A stretch of DNA of 64,000 bases from positions 32,315,748 to 32,379,747 of the forward strand of contig JAVLUZ010000154.1 of the NCBI GenBank assembly GCA_036768485.1, written 5' to 3'. The DNA is from Mermis nigrescens (taxonomy: Eukaryota > Nematoda > Enoplea > Mermithida > Mermithidae). This document shows positions 49,987-62,000 of the stretch, in pieces. The first letter of the stretch is position 1. Every line of letters starts with the position of its first letter. The notes under the pieces are model-generated. The model was not told the DNA's origin, made no database searches, and saw only the letters and a program-made list of their open reading frames with translations. Position numbers and translations under genes: made by a program.

Positions 49987-50847
49987 CACGCGTGGGCATG
50001 GGGGTATGCATCAAACGTGGGCAGCACTATAATTGGGGGAGTGCAAGGTTTTTCAAAGGTAAAAAAATGGTCTTAAAAATGGTGGTATGGCGAAAATTCA
50101 CTATTTTTCCACGTTTCTCATCGAGCACTATCATACATGGGGTTGGGAGGTTTCATCCCCTCAGAATAATCCCCTCCCCGCTAAAAATTTTTCACCCCTC
50201 TCCCCAGAATTGGCGATTTTTCTAAAAGTTAACAAAAATTTTTAAAAATTGTAGAAAAGACGCTATTTTAAGCGTTTTAGCTATATATTTGCTCAAAAGT
50301 GCCAGATTTTCGGCGCTTCGTGCCTGCCATTATACTCATGTCTTGACTGTATTTTGTTCAATTTATTCCGACTTTTTTGATTTTTGTTCGAAATTTGTTT
50401 GTTTTTATGCTCTAGAACGATAAAGCATCGTCAGAAACGCTGAAAAACGATGTTTTGACGTGTAATTACCATTTTTGGACCTAAAAGGGTACTTCTCATA
50501 AGTTCATCCCCCCAGAATTCCCATGCTGTGCATGTATGGTGGCATCAAAAAATCCCGAAAAAAATAAAAAATTGAAGTCTGGGGGTAGTCGGCCTTCTTG
50601 AAGGGTGCATACCTCCTCCAACCCCCCATACCCACGTATGGTATGCACTACCATAAGTCCGAATACCCCCCAGAAACCGAAATACCATCCCCAGAATTTG
50701 ATTGTTGAAAACTTTTTCGTTTTTTCGCAATTATAAGTAACGTTAAAAAATTGTGTTTTTCCACCATAACACCAGTTTTAAGACCATTTTTTGACCTTTG
50801 AAAAACCTTTCACGCACCCCGCAGAATTTTGGTGCTGCCCACCTATG
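49987..50847. mobile_element. Composite element interrupting a fold-back hairpin, 861 bp
   Basis: Ends CACGCGTGGGCATG and the inverse of CATAGGTGGGCAGC, with imperfect 8-bp flanks CTCGCGTC (49979-49986) and TTTGCGTC (50848-50855). It splits a GATGCGAC-type hairpin whose arms are at about 49919-49986 and 50848-50932. A family B repeat is at about 50130-50541 inside it. A related end, CATAGGTGGGCAGCACC, is found alone at 35931. Confidence 0.65.
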
Positions 50848-50932
50848 TTTGCGTCGCTCGCTCCACTTGTTGCATCCCATTATTCCGGTTTATTTTAAAC
50901 GCTGGCGCGAACATTTTGATCAATCACGAATG

Positions 50933-51585
50933 CACTAACTAAGCCGAAGTCTAATAAGCAGGTAATCCTGCAAAATAAAGTCGTCAAATAAATAGGTAAA
51001 TCTTAATTCGAACGTTCTTCAAATCGCGTTTGTCCTGTTCGATTATGCCTTTGATAATGCAGCTTAAAAATGTCACCAATGACATCAGCGCACGCGGAAA
51101 CCTAAAAATGTGCGAATCATGGATATTTCAGGCACTGGGCGCAGCTTTGTATACTTTTTCAATTGATGTATAAAAAGTAGGTGTTGCCACAGGAATACCG
51201 GTACTTGAATAATCAAACATTACAAATTAAAATGTTTTCAGGCAAAGCAAAGTTGAAAAAGACGATAAAAACGTGATAAGAGGCGCGGAAATTTTTTTAA
51301 TATTTTTTATGATTAATCATCATCATTCTTTTTCATCATTTTAATATTGTTATGTACATTCATATAGGTGCTAGCGCTCGCTCTGCAATTTGTGCCTTAC
51401 CTCTACTTAGGCTTACTTCATGTCTGGCACCAATCTGAATCCTCAAGCATTGTTAAAAATTCCCTTTTTCGACTCCCGTATTCAAGACTTTTACTTGAGA
51501 AGGCGTGTAAGATGATTTTTTGAAGTTTTGGCTTTTTCAACTATTCTCCTTTTCGAACCAAAAATTTTTTAGCACACATGCACAC
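50933..51585. other. Intergenic, no gene
   Basis: A+T-rich DNA with a half hairpin of the CTAAGCCTAAG type near 51377-51440 (GCTCGCTCTGCAATTTGTGCC ... TGTCTGGCACCAATCTGAA). Nothing else is recognised. Confidence 0.5.
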
Positions 51586-51589
51586 TGGG

Positions 51590-52540
51590 GAGTAAGGGGG
51601 TATCCCTCTACCAGGATTTTTTAACCGCATACCTTCGGGCCATTTTGAACGAAAACCGATCGCTCGAAATGAGAAAAAGCATTGAAGGATGTCTAACAGT
51701 ATATATGGGCAGGCCCGTGGTGGAGATTACGGGGTACGTGCCCCTCTCCCACTCGAAATGATTTCTCGGAGTGATTTTTTCGTTTGTTCCCCTTGCTTTT
51801 TTTGGCAAAAAATTGCAATTTTAGGCGCCGACTTTAACAATCATGAGTTATTCTATATTTAGTCCCAAGCGCGCAGATTAAAATACTCCATATTCAATCT
51901 TCAACCGACCTAAAGCATATTATGCAATTATGTCTTCGGTTTTTTCGCACTTTTTAATCCGAAAATGAGATCCGTGCAGGAAGCGATGATGGACATTATA
52001 GTTAATAAAAATTTTATTGATGAAGTTGGACTATTTTCAGACTTATCAGAACCAAAATTAGGTTAATTTAATGAAAATTTTAACGTTATGATGTAAGTTT
52101 AAGGTGCTTTTCATAAAAAATTTCTGGGCTTTGCCCCGGACTCCGCTGGAGGGTGCGCCACCCCAGACCTCCCAGCCCTTGACCAGAGGGTGTCTCTTGA
52201 ATTCTCACCATATTTGAGGTATTTGGGTGGCCAAATTCACAAAGTGTGCAGCTCTAGCGGTCGTAAAACATCTTTTTATTCATCCTTCGGTCCCCCTTAT
52301 GTTTTTGAAAAATTTTGGTCATGCCCTTCCTTCCCGAAATAAAATCCTGGATACAGGCCTATGGACAATTTTCAGTATTTTACGAATATTAGACTGTTCA
52401 ATTCATTTATACAGACACTTTCCTTCTATTATTTGATGTTACAGTCCGTTCCGTTCTAATGGAAATTTAAGCAGAAATTCATGAAGATTAAAATACGACG
52501 AATTAAGGATACTTGTGCAGTTTAGATAACGGAAAAATTT
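51590..52540. repeat. Family C copy split by a family G element
   Basis: Family C blocks are GCATACCTTCGGGCCATTTTG and GATGTCTAACAGTATATATG on the left (to about 51711), and AGACTGTTCAATTCATTTAT and GGAAATTTAAGCAG on the right (from about 52390). Between them lies a family G element beginning CAGGCCCGTGGTGG (51712) and ending ATCCTGGATACAGGCC (about 52360). Its TSD is not clean. Confidence 0.55.
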
Positions 52541-52559
52541 CTCAAATGCTTCCTAAATT

Positions 52560-53000
52560 TAAGAATATGGTAAATTCTTATAAGGTGATCACGTATCTGA
52601 CATTCATTTTGATCGCAGACCAATAATGTTAAAAAAATTCGAATTTTAATATTTTTTCTAAATTTTTGATATTTCTACTTTTTTCCTATTCAAGCTATTG
52701 ATGCTAATTGTTTGCCTAGTATCAATATGGATCCGCAAGCAGCAACCAAGAGTTATCTAGGGAAAGATCGGGCGCTTACGCACTAGTATGTCCATGAAAT
52801 TTTTCCAAGTTGGAAAATCTTTTTGATCATTTTGGGGTGCTTTTTTGGGTTCAGAACTTACTTTAAGCAATTTTTTAGGGTCTGTAGGTAACTTTGTTAG
52901 GTTAAGTCTTTGAATTTTCAACCCTAACTCTAAGCCCAAACCTAGGAAATGGTTATAAGCACTTACTGGGTTGTTGTTACTATGTTCTAAGCTTAGGCTT
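52560..53000. other. Intergenic, no gene
   Basis: A+T-rich sequence without recognisable features. Confidence 0.45.
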
Positions 53001-53009
53001 AGTTATGTG

Positions 53010-53371
53010 CAGGGCCGTTTTTAGGAGGGGGGGCGGCCGCCCCCTGGGCCGGAAAAAACATTTTGAAAGGCAAAATACTGCATGGAATGATGGAAAAATT
53101 GCATGTCTTTGTCGCAAAATCTTCAAATTTTTGGCGCTTCGCGCCGGATGGAAGTATTTTCCATTATTTTGGCCCAAACGCGACAAAAAAATATACTTTT
53201 TACAGCCTGTTGAGTACGAAAAAAATTTTGTGAAAAAGTTATGTTAATGGATAGAGCGTGTCGAGAAACGTCGAAAAATACGAGTTTTGCATGCTATCCC
53301 AACGAATTTTTTGAGATATAGACCAATTTATGTTAGGTCTCCCCCTTGGCCGGATCCTGGATACGGGACTG
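53010..53371. mobile_element. hAT-type MITE, family G, 362 bp
   Basis: Left end CAGGGCCGTTTTTAGG, right end GGATCCTGGATACGGGACTG. Flanks GTTATGTG (53002-53009) and GTTATATG (53372-53379) agree at 7 of 8. It carries TTTTGGCGCTTCGCGCCGG. It is inserted in the outer arm of the fold-back hairpin at 53386-53510. Confidence 0.85.
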
Positions 53372-53385
53372 GTTATATGCATACA

Positions 53386-53510
53386 CGTTGGTGCCAACGC
53401 ATGGGCTAAGCCTGAGAAAAAGGGCGAAAATTGCGGTCCAAGCGAAGCAAGTGAAGCCGTTTCAGCCCCATTGATGCCTCAAGCTTAGCCTATGTCTGGC
53501 AACAATCTGA
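53386..53510. repeat. Fold-back hairpin repeat (CTAAGCCTAAG type), diverged
   Basis: CGTTGGTGCCAACGCATGGG and CTAAGCCTGAG face CAAGCTTAGCCTATGTCTGG. The inner GGGCGAAAATTGC no longer pairs well. Confidence 0.65.
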
Positions 53511-54164
53511 ATTCTCAAGCAATCTCAGAAACTTCCTGATCGGTACTAATCTTAAAAAATTTGGAAAAAATTCGTTAGGCATATAAGAATACGAAAAAAG
53601 TGAACGTAGATATAGGTATCAAATATTCAAAAAATAAAATTCGAATTTTCTGAAAACTGTTTGTCTGCGATCCCAATCAGTGTAATTTTTGTTATCACCG
53701 TATAGGGATGTTCCGGTTCCAGGTTTTTCAAAAAAAATCGGTTCCGGTTCTTCGAAAACAAGAATTTCGGTTCCGGTTCCGGTTCTTGTGTAAGTTGGAA
53801 CCGTCGGTTCCGGTTCCGGTTCCGGTTCTTCAACTAGAGAACCGTCGGTTCCGGTTCGGTTCTCGGTTCCTGTGTTAAAGTATGTACGCTCTTGATAGCT
53901 TGACTTCACCGGAACATGTGACGATGTAATCGAAAGATAAATTATTCAGGAAGTCGTTTCTATCTGGCAACTGCACGTTCAAACAAGTTTTACGTCTAGT
54001 TGACAATTCACTTATAAATCACTGAATATTATCTGTGTTTCTTAATTGGAGGCTTATACGAAATCGAAATGCTTAATTCATGACGAAGATCTGCTGCAAT
54101 GGTGGAAAGAGAAGTCGAAGAATTTGCCGATTCTCGCGTCTATAGCTAAGCAGTATCTTGCAGC

Positions 54165-55184
54165 CAGTGGCGGATCTAGGATTTTCCTAAGGGGGCAGTA
54201 TCCCAGCTTTTCCAAAAACAGTCGAAAATAGATCCAAAAATTTGCCCTTAACGCGCGAAACAGCGTTTTTTTCGGGGTTTAACAATGCATACTTTTACAT
54301 TAAATCACTTTTGACGCAATATTTTTTCTTAAAATTTTAAAATTTTCGACAATTTTGTGCTAAAAATCACTAAAATTCTTTGACTTTATCAGAATTCTGG
54401 CGCGAAGCAGTTTTTTTGTACAAGGTCCGTTTGACATGTACAAAGATGATCCCAAAAGTCTTTGTACATTGTGTACACACAAATTTTTGGGTACTATAAT
54501 ATGATACAGTAGCGATTTTAGTGTGGTAAAAACAGAGTTGTTCGACTTTTGGTAGTGTATTTTAGCTAATTTCTGAGTCTCTAAGGGCAAAAATCACTAA
54601 GAATCGTCTTGAAACAGCGCGAAGCGCCTAAAAATTTGACATTTTTCCTTTCGAAATGCAGTTTCTGCACATTATAAAGATAAATAGAGCACACAATCAG
54701 TCATTTCGACGCGAAGCGCCGTAAATTTCTGCGAATTTTAGACCTTTTTAGAAATTTTTGTCTCTCCAGAAATCTTCGTACATGTACAAAAGACGGTCCC
54801 GAAAAGTCTTTGCACATCAGGAAAATCTTTGCCGAATACAAAAAACCGTGGCGCGAAGCGCGGAAATTTTGTGAGATTAAGGCGGATAGACGTCAAGAAG
54901 CATGATTTACAGCTTGATTTACTGTATTTATAGCATTTGTTGCGAAGCATCGAAATTTTTAATTGAAAATAGAAGAAAACTATGCAAAAATAGCTGTTTC
55001 TGCTGCAAAATTGTTTTGGAAACTTACATGAACAGAAAATGGCTTTCAGGTGGCCAAGAAAGTAAATAAATGTCATTAATAGGTATCATCCGGCGCGTAG
55101 CGCCGAAAAAATTTGAAAAATTATGGTCACTGAGGGCCAAAGAATAATTGCAAATTGTATATCCATTCTTTATCTCGCCCCCTG
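54165..55184. mobile_element. Middle hAT element of the nest, family F, 1020 bp, perfect TSD
   Basis: Starts CAGTGGCGGATCTAGG and ends TATCTCGCCCCCTG (inverse CAGGGGGCGAGATA). A perfect 8-bp TSD, CTTGCAGC, is at 54157-54164 and 55185-55192. It carries several GGCGCGAAGCGCC palindromes, one of which was hit by the innermost element. Confidence 0.93.
54408..54850. mobile_element. Innermost hAT MITE of the nest, family A, 443 bp, perfect TSD
   Basis: Starts CAGTTTTTTTGTACAAGG and ends CCGAATACAAAAAACCGTG. A perfect 8-bp TSD, GCGCGAAG, is at 54400-54407 and 54851-54858, so it landed in the GCGCGAAGC core of a GGCGCGAAGCGCC palindrome. Confidence 0.93.
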
Positions 55185-55639
55185 CTTGCAGCGCCAGCTA
55201 CGGGCCTTCCATCGGAACATCTCTTCAATTGCACTGGAATCGTTTACGACCCTCTCAGAAACAGGCTACATGGCGAAAAAGCAGAACGACTGTTATTTTT
55301 AAAATATAATTCACCCGGAACAATACTAAGTTTTAGTCTGTAAACTTTTGGGTAATAATAGGTTGAATTGCTGCTTCATGTCTTCACTAAATTTAATGAA
55401 GTTCGATTTTTAACTCTAAAACCGATAATTGACTCCAAAAAAGATCGGTTCCGGTTCCGGTTCTTAGAAAATCAAAAAATCGGTTCCGGTTCCGGTCCTT
55501 AGAATATCAAAAAATCAGTTCTCGGCTCCGGTTCCAAAAAAATGGTCGGTTCCAGTCGGTTCCGGTTCCGGTTAACCGGCACATCCCTATCACCGTAGAA
55601 GAATTGACCATACCTACGCTATCAAATTCGAAAAAAAAA

Positions 55640-55905
55640 TTTTAAAAAATTTTCATACCCCTAAACTGCACAAGCTCCCTTCCAAGGAAACTTGGTTACC
55701 CCCTCCGAGAACTTGTGTTGTGATCATGTGAATGTATGAGCACGACCGAATTTTCATTAGCATGGTGCTGCAAAAAACGTGAAAAGAGCCCTAATTTTCT
55801 GGCATGAACTGTATTTTTGCATTTAGGATTGATATCGCTTAATCGTACTTGTTACACATACAAAGGTTCTCCTGCTTTATCTTTTGAATTGTTTTGCAGG
55901 AAGCT
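55640..55905. other. MYG1 upstream region
   Basis: Contains a short degraded family C end (AAGGAAACTTGGTTACCCCC, near 55683-55702). A TTTTGCAG at 55892-55899 just before the ATG looks like a splice acceptor, so a 5' untranslated or targeting-peptide exon may lie further upstream. No promoter motif can be claimed. Confidence 0.4.
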
Positions 55906-56009
55906 ATGAAGCTAATTGGAACACATAACGGTACTTTTCATTGTGATGAGGCCTTAGCTTGCTTTATGATTAAGCGACTACCCGAGTTCACCGAGTCTGT
56001 GGTAGTTAG
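55906..56009 (+). CDS. MYG1: MYG1 exon 1
   Basis: Encodes [20 protein letters not shown] to SVVV plus two bases of Arg35. Holds the first catalytic-site motif ([10 protein letters not shown]). Donor AG|GTGGGT. Confidence 0.92.
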
Positions 56010-59000
56010 GTGGGTCATCCTCACGTGATATCCTATTCTTAGTGATTTACGATTTCCTCACTTTAGGACAAGAGATTCCCAGAAATTAAACAAGTGTGAT
56101 ATTGTTGTTGACGTTGGTGGAGTGTACGATCCATCAACGTTGCGATTCGATCATCATCAAAGGTAAAACCAGGCCACTAAACGGTGTCGAATATTTTACG
56201 AATGGTTCTAAATATAGCTTGCTGGTAAATTTTGCAAATTTTGATATTGTCATAATTAACCAATTGAGGGATCAATTTTCATATCATGTGACGGGCCTCG
56301 GCCGGGACAGGCGGAATAAGGAAAGCATGTTGAGTTATAAAGAAGCATTTGTCTTGTCAATAATAGTATTTTGAGTACTTTGGAAATGTTCTTAAATTAA
56401 CATCTTTGCAGATATCAACCACTTTTATTGAGCTTTTATGAAATTGGTGCCTGGCAGATTTTATTTTTCTCTTCGCTGTAATACGCTTGACATTCTTCAA
56501 TAAATATTTCTAAAAAATTGAATGAGATTAAACGTAGTTCAGCATAAAGCAAAGTACCGCATCAATTCAGATCTATCACGTTATGTATGAAAGAGCACGA
56601 AATGCAGAAGCAATATATTAATCAATATGTATGAAATTTTAATATTTAAATGGAATCCCCAACAAGGATTACATTTTGGACAAAATATATTACATGGAAG
56701 TATTCTTTTTACATCAATGCAATCATTTTAGCACTTTCAGAGAATATCTCGTGAGAAATACATTTTATAGAACACCCTTTGTTGCATACTTTAACAATCA
56801 CAGGATTATTCGGACAGGAAAATCCTAAAGAACGGTCCCTATTCGACCATTTTACTTAAAGATCATAAATTTAAGAGTGAATTGAAATTAATTAATGAAA
56901 AATAATGAGCAAACAGCATAGTATGAATTTTTTGTACGATGCTAAGATTGTGTTGTTCAAAGTTTAAGAAAGATACCTGACATCACCTTTGTACAATTTA
57001 CAAAGCTTTAGTGACAGACTTAAAAGCTCAAGACCTCTAGGCATATCCAGCATAAATTCGAAAACATTTTATTTTGTGTCAAATGTTGTAGAAACTGTCA
57101 TCTACCTTCATGCGAGCAATTTTAAAAATCCAAAAGTTCTGCATATTCTCAGTTCTTCTCACCGATTTCCGGTAAACTTGATTAAATCCATTATTAGCTT
57201 TCTTTACTTCATCTTAAGCCTCTTCATAGTTTCCCAAGGTCGAAAGTTCAGGGGGGAGGTGAAATCCTAAAATTTAGGACCACTTAATTTAGAGTATAGC
57301 CTTTTTTGCAGGTCAAATATGAAAAATGGCTTAAACAAGCATGTTTTAATGTGAAAAACTGCATTTTTAACTACTTTTTGTCCCATTCTGACTAGTTTCG
57401 TCACTCTTGTAAGGTGAAAAATATGAGAATTCAATGAAAATGTTGACTTTCAGATCATTTTAAGTTCATTCTAGGTATTTTATGGGTAGACAAAACAGAA
57501 ATGTGTTAGTCGGCGCGAAGCGCCTAAAATTTTTAACATCTTTGCTGCTTTTGTACCCAAAAATCATGTAGAAAATAGAAAATGTTTGATAGCTCAAAAT
57601 CGCCCGACAATGATTCAAGTCTCGGACCCTGAGGTGGGGGTGATACCCCCCTCAACTCCCCTATGGGAATGTGTGAGCCTCTTCTCTCTCTGTGGCTTAT
57701 GTACAAGGAATCTAATATTCTAAAATAAAAATATTCGAGAAATAGCACTACCTCAGACTTTTTATAGTAAAAATTGCGTTTTCGTGAATTTTCAATGTAT
57801 TGGTAATCGCTCAACAGCTTTATGAGCTACCACGCAGCTTTGGCACTTAACAGCGAAATTCACCAAAATGCATGCGCACTTTCTCAATTTTTCCGGCGCT
57901 TCGCGTCGGATGATACCTATTTATTATATTTATTCATTTTCTTGGAGACCTGGTAGCCATATTCGTGTCGTTCCTAACATAAATTCTAATTTTTTTGCGT
58001 CTCTAATCAAATGCTTTAATAGGTTTTGCTCAGAATGCACAAAAACAGGAAAATAAAAGTAATTTTCGTCCTTAAGAGTCTTTCTGTGAAAATTTAACCA
58101 ATTTTCCGGCGCTTTGCGCCGGGTTTTAGCTGAAGTCAATTAAATTTCGTCACTTTTTGCACACTTAAATTATTTTTTAAAGTTTTCGCACTAGAAATTA
58201 TTTTGACTAAAAATAGACAATAAAAAACCGGGGAAAACGCTACTGTGCACATGAATAGCCGGATTTCGGACATGGTTTTTACTGCTTTGCAAAAAGTTGG
58301 CATACCGCCTTCCCTAGGAAACTCCTTGATCCGCCACTGATTGACGTATATTGGTGTAGGCGGATTAGGGACAGGTAGTACCTGGTTCAGTTACCTATGT
58401 AATAAATGTAGACTAGTGTAGGTATAGCAGTACCGGTGTCGGTTACCAGGATAGCGTCAATGGCTTAGAACGAGGTACCGGTGCAGCTCTAGTAAGTAAG
58501 ACAAAAGTGTTGGATAGCGCTCATATTTACTCATTTCGTCAATGCTCTCAAAACGCCCAAATTCTACTCCTATTTTATATCAGTTCGGAATCACAACTCT
58601 CGTTTTTACTGTGCTGCATGCCAAAGATGCACAGCATGGGAATTCTGGAGGGGTGAACTTTTGAAGTGACTTTTTTGAGCTCAAAAGAGGCTGATACGCT
58701 TTAAAAACATTTTCGGTGTTTCTAGCGTTTCTGACGATTTGTAGAGCGTAAAAACATCAAAAATTTCCAAAAAATACTAGAAAATTCGAGTGAATTGAGC
58801 CAAATTTGTTCAAAAAACGAGTGCATAGCGCCGAAAATTTGACACTCTGAGCAAAAAGATGGCCAAGCCGCTCAATACGCTTTTTTCGGCAAATCGCGAA
58901 TTCTGGGGTGGGGTGAAGACATTGGAGGGGGTGGAAACATACATGTTACAGGGGAGATGGGGGATCCTCCATCCAAAGTCGGACGTCCTCCATCCCCTCA

Positions 59001-62000
59001 AAGCCAGAAAATTTTTGACCTATTTCCCCTGATTTTTGGTAAAATTTGAATTGTTTGACCGTTTTGAGCCAAAAATTGTAGGTCATTTACTCCCCCCTAA
59101 AAATGGCCAGAACCCCCTTAAATTTCGAGCCGTTACATGTATGGGTGAAAAACTTTCTGAGGTGTTAGACCTCCCCTCAAGCGCCATCCCTAACATCATG
59201 CACTTATCTTGCTCACTTTAATTCCTCATCAGTTTTATCTTGCGCTGTTTTGTAATATCTATGGCAATCATAATTGTAATGCTATTTTAAAAATACTTTT
59301 TACATTTTTCCGCTCGGTCCACATTTGATATGCTGATATGCAGGGCCGCATTCAGGGGGAGCGGTTGGGGCGGCCCCTCCCTTATTCGAAAAATTTGAAA
59401 GCTAAGATAATGCGGGGAAAGATAGAAAAATTGTCTGTCTTTGGCGTAATACCTTCGAAATTTCGGCGCTTCGCGCCACATTTAAAGTATTTTCCATAAT
59501 TTTGGCTCAAGCGCGACCAATAAAACGACACTTTCTATAGCATTTTAAGTTAGAAAAAAGTTTATTTCAAAAATTTCGAATTTTATGATCTTAATGGATA
59601 GAGCATGTTGAAAAATTTCGAAAAATGCGGGCTTTGCAAGCTATCCCGACAAATTTCCCGAGATATAGACCATAGATGCAAAAGGTAAAAAGTTCTGGGA
59701 GGGGGTATACCGAGTTTAGGGGTAAATAATGATTTTTTACGGTTAATTATGGCGCGAAAAAGATGAGTTTATGTTGATTTTTTAGATATTTTGTCGTTCC
59801 TTACCCACCCCCCATCACAACCCGTAAAAATGCTTTGTTTCGTTGTATTTTACTCTTCGAGTATTCGTAATTAAGTTTGTATGAAAACAAATGATAATAA
59901 GAATGATGGAATGACTAGGACTATCAAATATGCACAAAATAATGGATGTAGGTTTTGGTCCGCAAATGGCCTGAGAGGATATGCCTTTCAAAGGTTGTGG
60001 TAGGGGGATACCCCCCATACCCCCTCCCAGTGTGCTCGTGTGATATAGACGAATTTATGTTGGGTCCGCCCCCCCCCTTAGCCGAATCCCGGATATGGGC
60101 CTGCTGATATGTATATGTATTAGAAAGAATTTCGCTAGAGCAATTGCCCTTTTTAATTGCTAGAGGGGTCCTGAATCTGAAATTCTGTGGATGTAATTTC
60201 AGATCTTTTGAGCTTACTTTGCGTTCCATAATTCCAAAGCTCAAGTATACCACGAAGCTGAGTAGCGCTGGCTTGATATATGCACATTTTGGACGTGACA
60301 TAATTAGAAATATATTAGGAACAAAGATAGATGATAAGAGTCACTCTGAAGGCGATAATTTGTTGGATGTCATGTACGACAAATGTTACGCCGAGTTTTT
60401 GGAGGAAATTGATGCTAATGACAACGGAATTAGTCAGTTTGACTCTGAAAATAAGCCTAGGTAAATTATGTTTGTCAATATTGTCGTGCTTTTTGGGATT
60501 GAGTAGGATAAGGTCTTTTTGAGTTGGAGTAGGTGGTTCTGATTGCGTATTTTACACTCTAAACGTAGACCGATCTTTAACTTTCGTTGTTTCTTCTATT
60601 TCGAAATGCTTCCAGATGATTGTTTACTGTTTACGATGTGAGTAATGTACTTGATCGTATCCTATCACCATGTTATGCTCATAAATCTTTATTGCCTTAC
60701 GTGTTTTTGGGGGGTTCGGGAAGGGGAGTTGACTCCAAAATGGGTACTGACCCCCCCCGCAAAATAGCTGTGACCCCCACAGAATTGTCGATTTTTCGTA
60801 AAAATTGTGAAAAGTGTGCCTTTTTTTAGTGTTTTCAGCTTAATTTCAAGTCAGACGTCCCAAATTCTCAGCGCTTCGCGTCAGTGATCGTACGGGGACC
60901 CCGACCCCGACCCCGACAAACCTCGGCCTAAACCCCGACCCCGACCGGGGCAAGATTTTTCGAGTCAAGGTTGAACGTTTTTTCGGGGGTGAAATATAAC
61001 ATTTAATTTTTTGGTTTATAGGAGAATTGTATAAATAGCAAACAAATTCGGCAAACACCAAACAAGGATGATTCATTCACGAGCATAATGAATATGTTAA
61101 ACTCGACACTCGCGATATTTCATAAAATGTACACCTAGTCGCCATGTTGTTAACACGTATGGCTTCTGAAAAAATCACTTTTCATGTTTTTTGCATATAT
61201 TCATTGTGCAAGCACCCCAGTCTTGAAACTTATATAATCAGAGCAATTTCCCGTCGATGCTCCATCTTTCGCCACTTAGTTGATTTCATAGATCCCTTAA
61301 GTCTTGAAGAAAAAATCGATCAAAGTCAAAAATAAAAAAACCATCGGAACTAAAAAAACCACCCCCAAAATGTTATGCGAAGTGCGTGATATGCAGCGTA
61401 AATTAGTTAGTTGACCTTACATCATCATATTTTTTGAAAAATTCATTCTTTCCAATATTTCCGTTCATTTTATCGCATTTATATAAAAATCAATAATTTT
61501 TTTCTGAATTTTATTAAAAGTTCTATAAATTTCACAAATAAAGTCTTCAAGTGATAAAAACAACGCTAGGTAAGTCTCTTCTACATCCTCTGCAAGAAAT
61601 CAGTGCAAAATTATGCAACTTGATGAAAAGTAATTTCGTTGCCATGGCAACGGATACTTAGCATTGGTCTTTATTTAGGTTACAGTGGTTTTTTTAGGTT
61701 AATTTTTTGACAGTTTTTGGGGTGATTCCTATTTTTTGTGAAAAATTAATAACAGGCATCAAGTAAGGTGTTATGAGGCACATTCCTGCTAAGTTTTGTA
61801 AAAATTGGCGCTGGATTTTTTTAGGTTACAACTGTGTTTTTCAGGTTTGACTTCGAAGGTATACTGTAGTTATGTGAATGACATAGGATAACTAAATTTT
61901 TTTCTTACATCAGTCTGCAAGGGAGTCTAACGTGAAAACTTAAAGGATTCCAGCAAATATGAATACGGGTAGAAATACTGACCCTCAAAAATGCTTAAAA

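Larger units (their letters stand above)
54046..55343 (+). pseudogene. hAT transposase C-terminal (hATC dimerisation) fragment, split by insertion
   Basis: The first part (54046-54164) reads HDEDLLQWWKEKSKNLPILASIAKQYLAA, quoted here only as the motifs LLQWWKEK and LPILASIAKQYLA. The second part (from 55193) reads PATGLPSEHLF and ends ERLLFLKYN. These are the hallmark blocks of the hATC dimerisation domain (WW..., PILA..A..YL, PAT..PSER.F, LLFLK.N). The usual Arg of PSER is His here. The break falls exactly at the TSD CTTGCAGC of the inner element, and the frame is continuous on both sides of it. Confidence 0.9.
53703..55589 (+). mobile_element. Outer hAT element of a three-level nest, 1887 bp, perfect TSD
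   Basis: Ends TAGGGATGTTCCGGTTCC and the inverse of TAGGGATGTGCCGGTTAACC. A perfect 8-bp TSD, TCACCGTA, is at 53695-53702 and 55590-55597. The subterminal regions are clusters of GGTTCCGGTTCC (53711-53870 and 55446-55578). It encodes the C-terminal end of a hAT transposase (54046-54164 joined to 55185-55343), interrupted by a second hAT. Without the inserts it is under 900 bp, so most of the transposase was already missing. Its right edge is 316 bp upstream of the MYG1 ATG. Confidence 0.93.
56163..60202 (+). other. MYG1: MYG1 intron 2 (4.0 kb), transposon-rich
   Basis: Contains A+T-rich unassigned DNA (56163-57235), a family E repeat, an inverted family B repeat with a family D insertion, and a family G element with a family C insertion. 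The acceptor is TGTAATTTCAG. Confidence 0.88.

Noticed and set aside
53619..53909. Glu-Pro / Asn-Arg repeat ORFs
   Set aside because: Translations of the GGTTCCG subterminal repeats of a hAT element.
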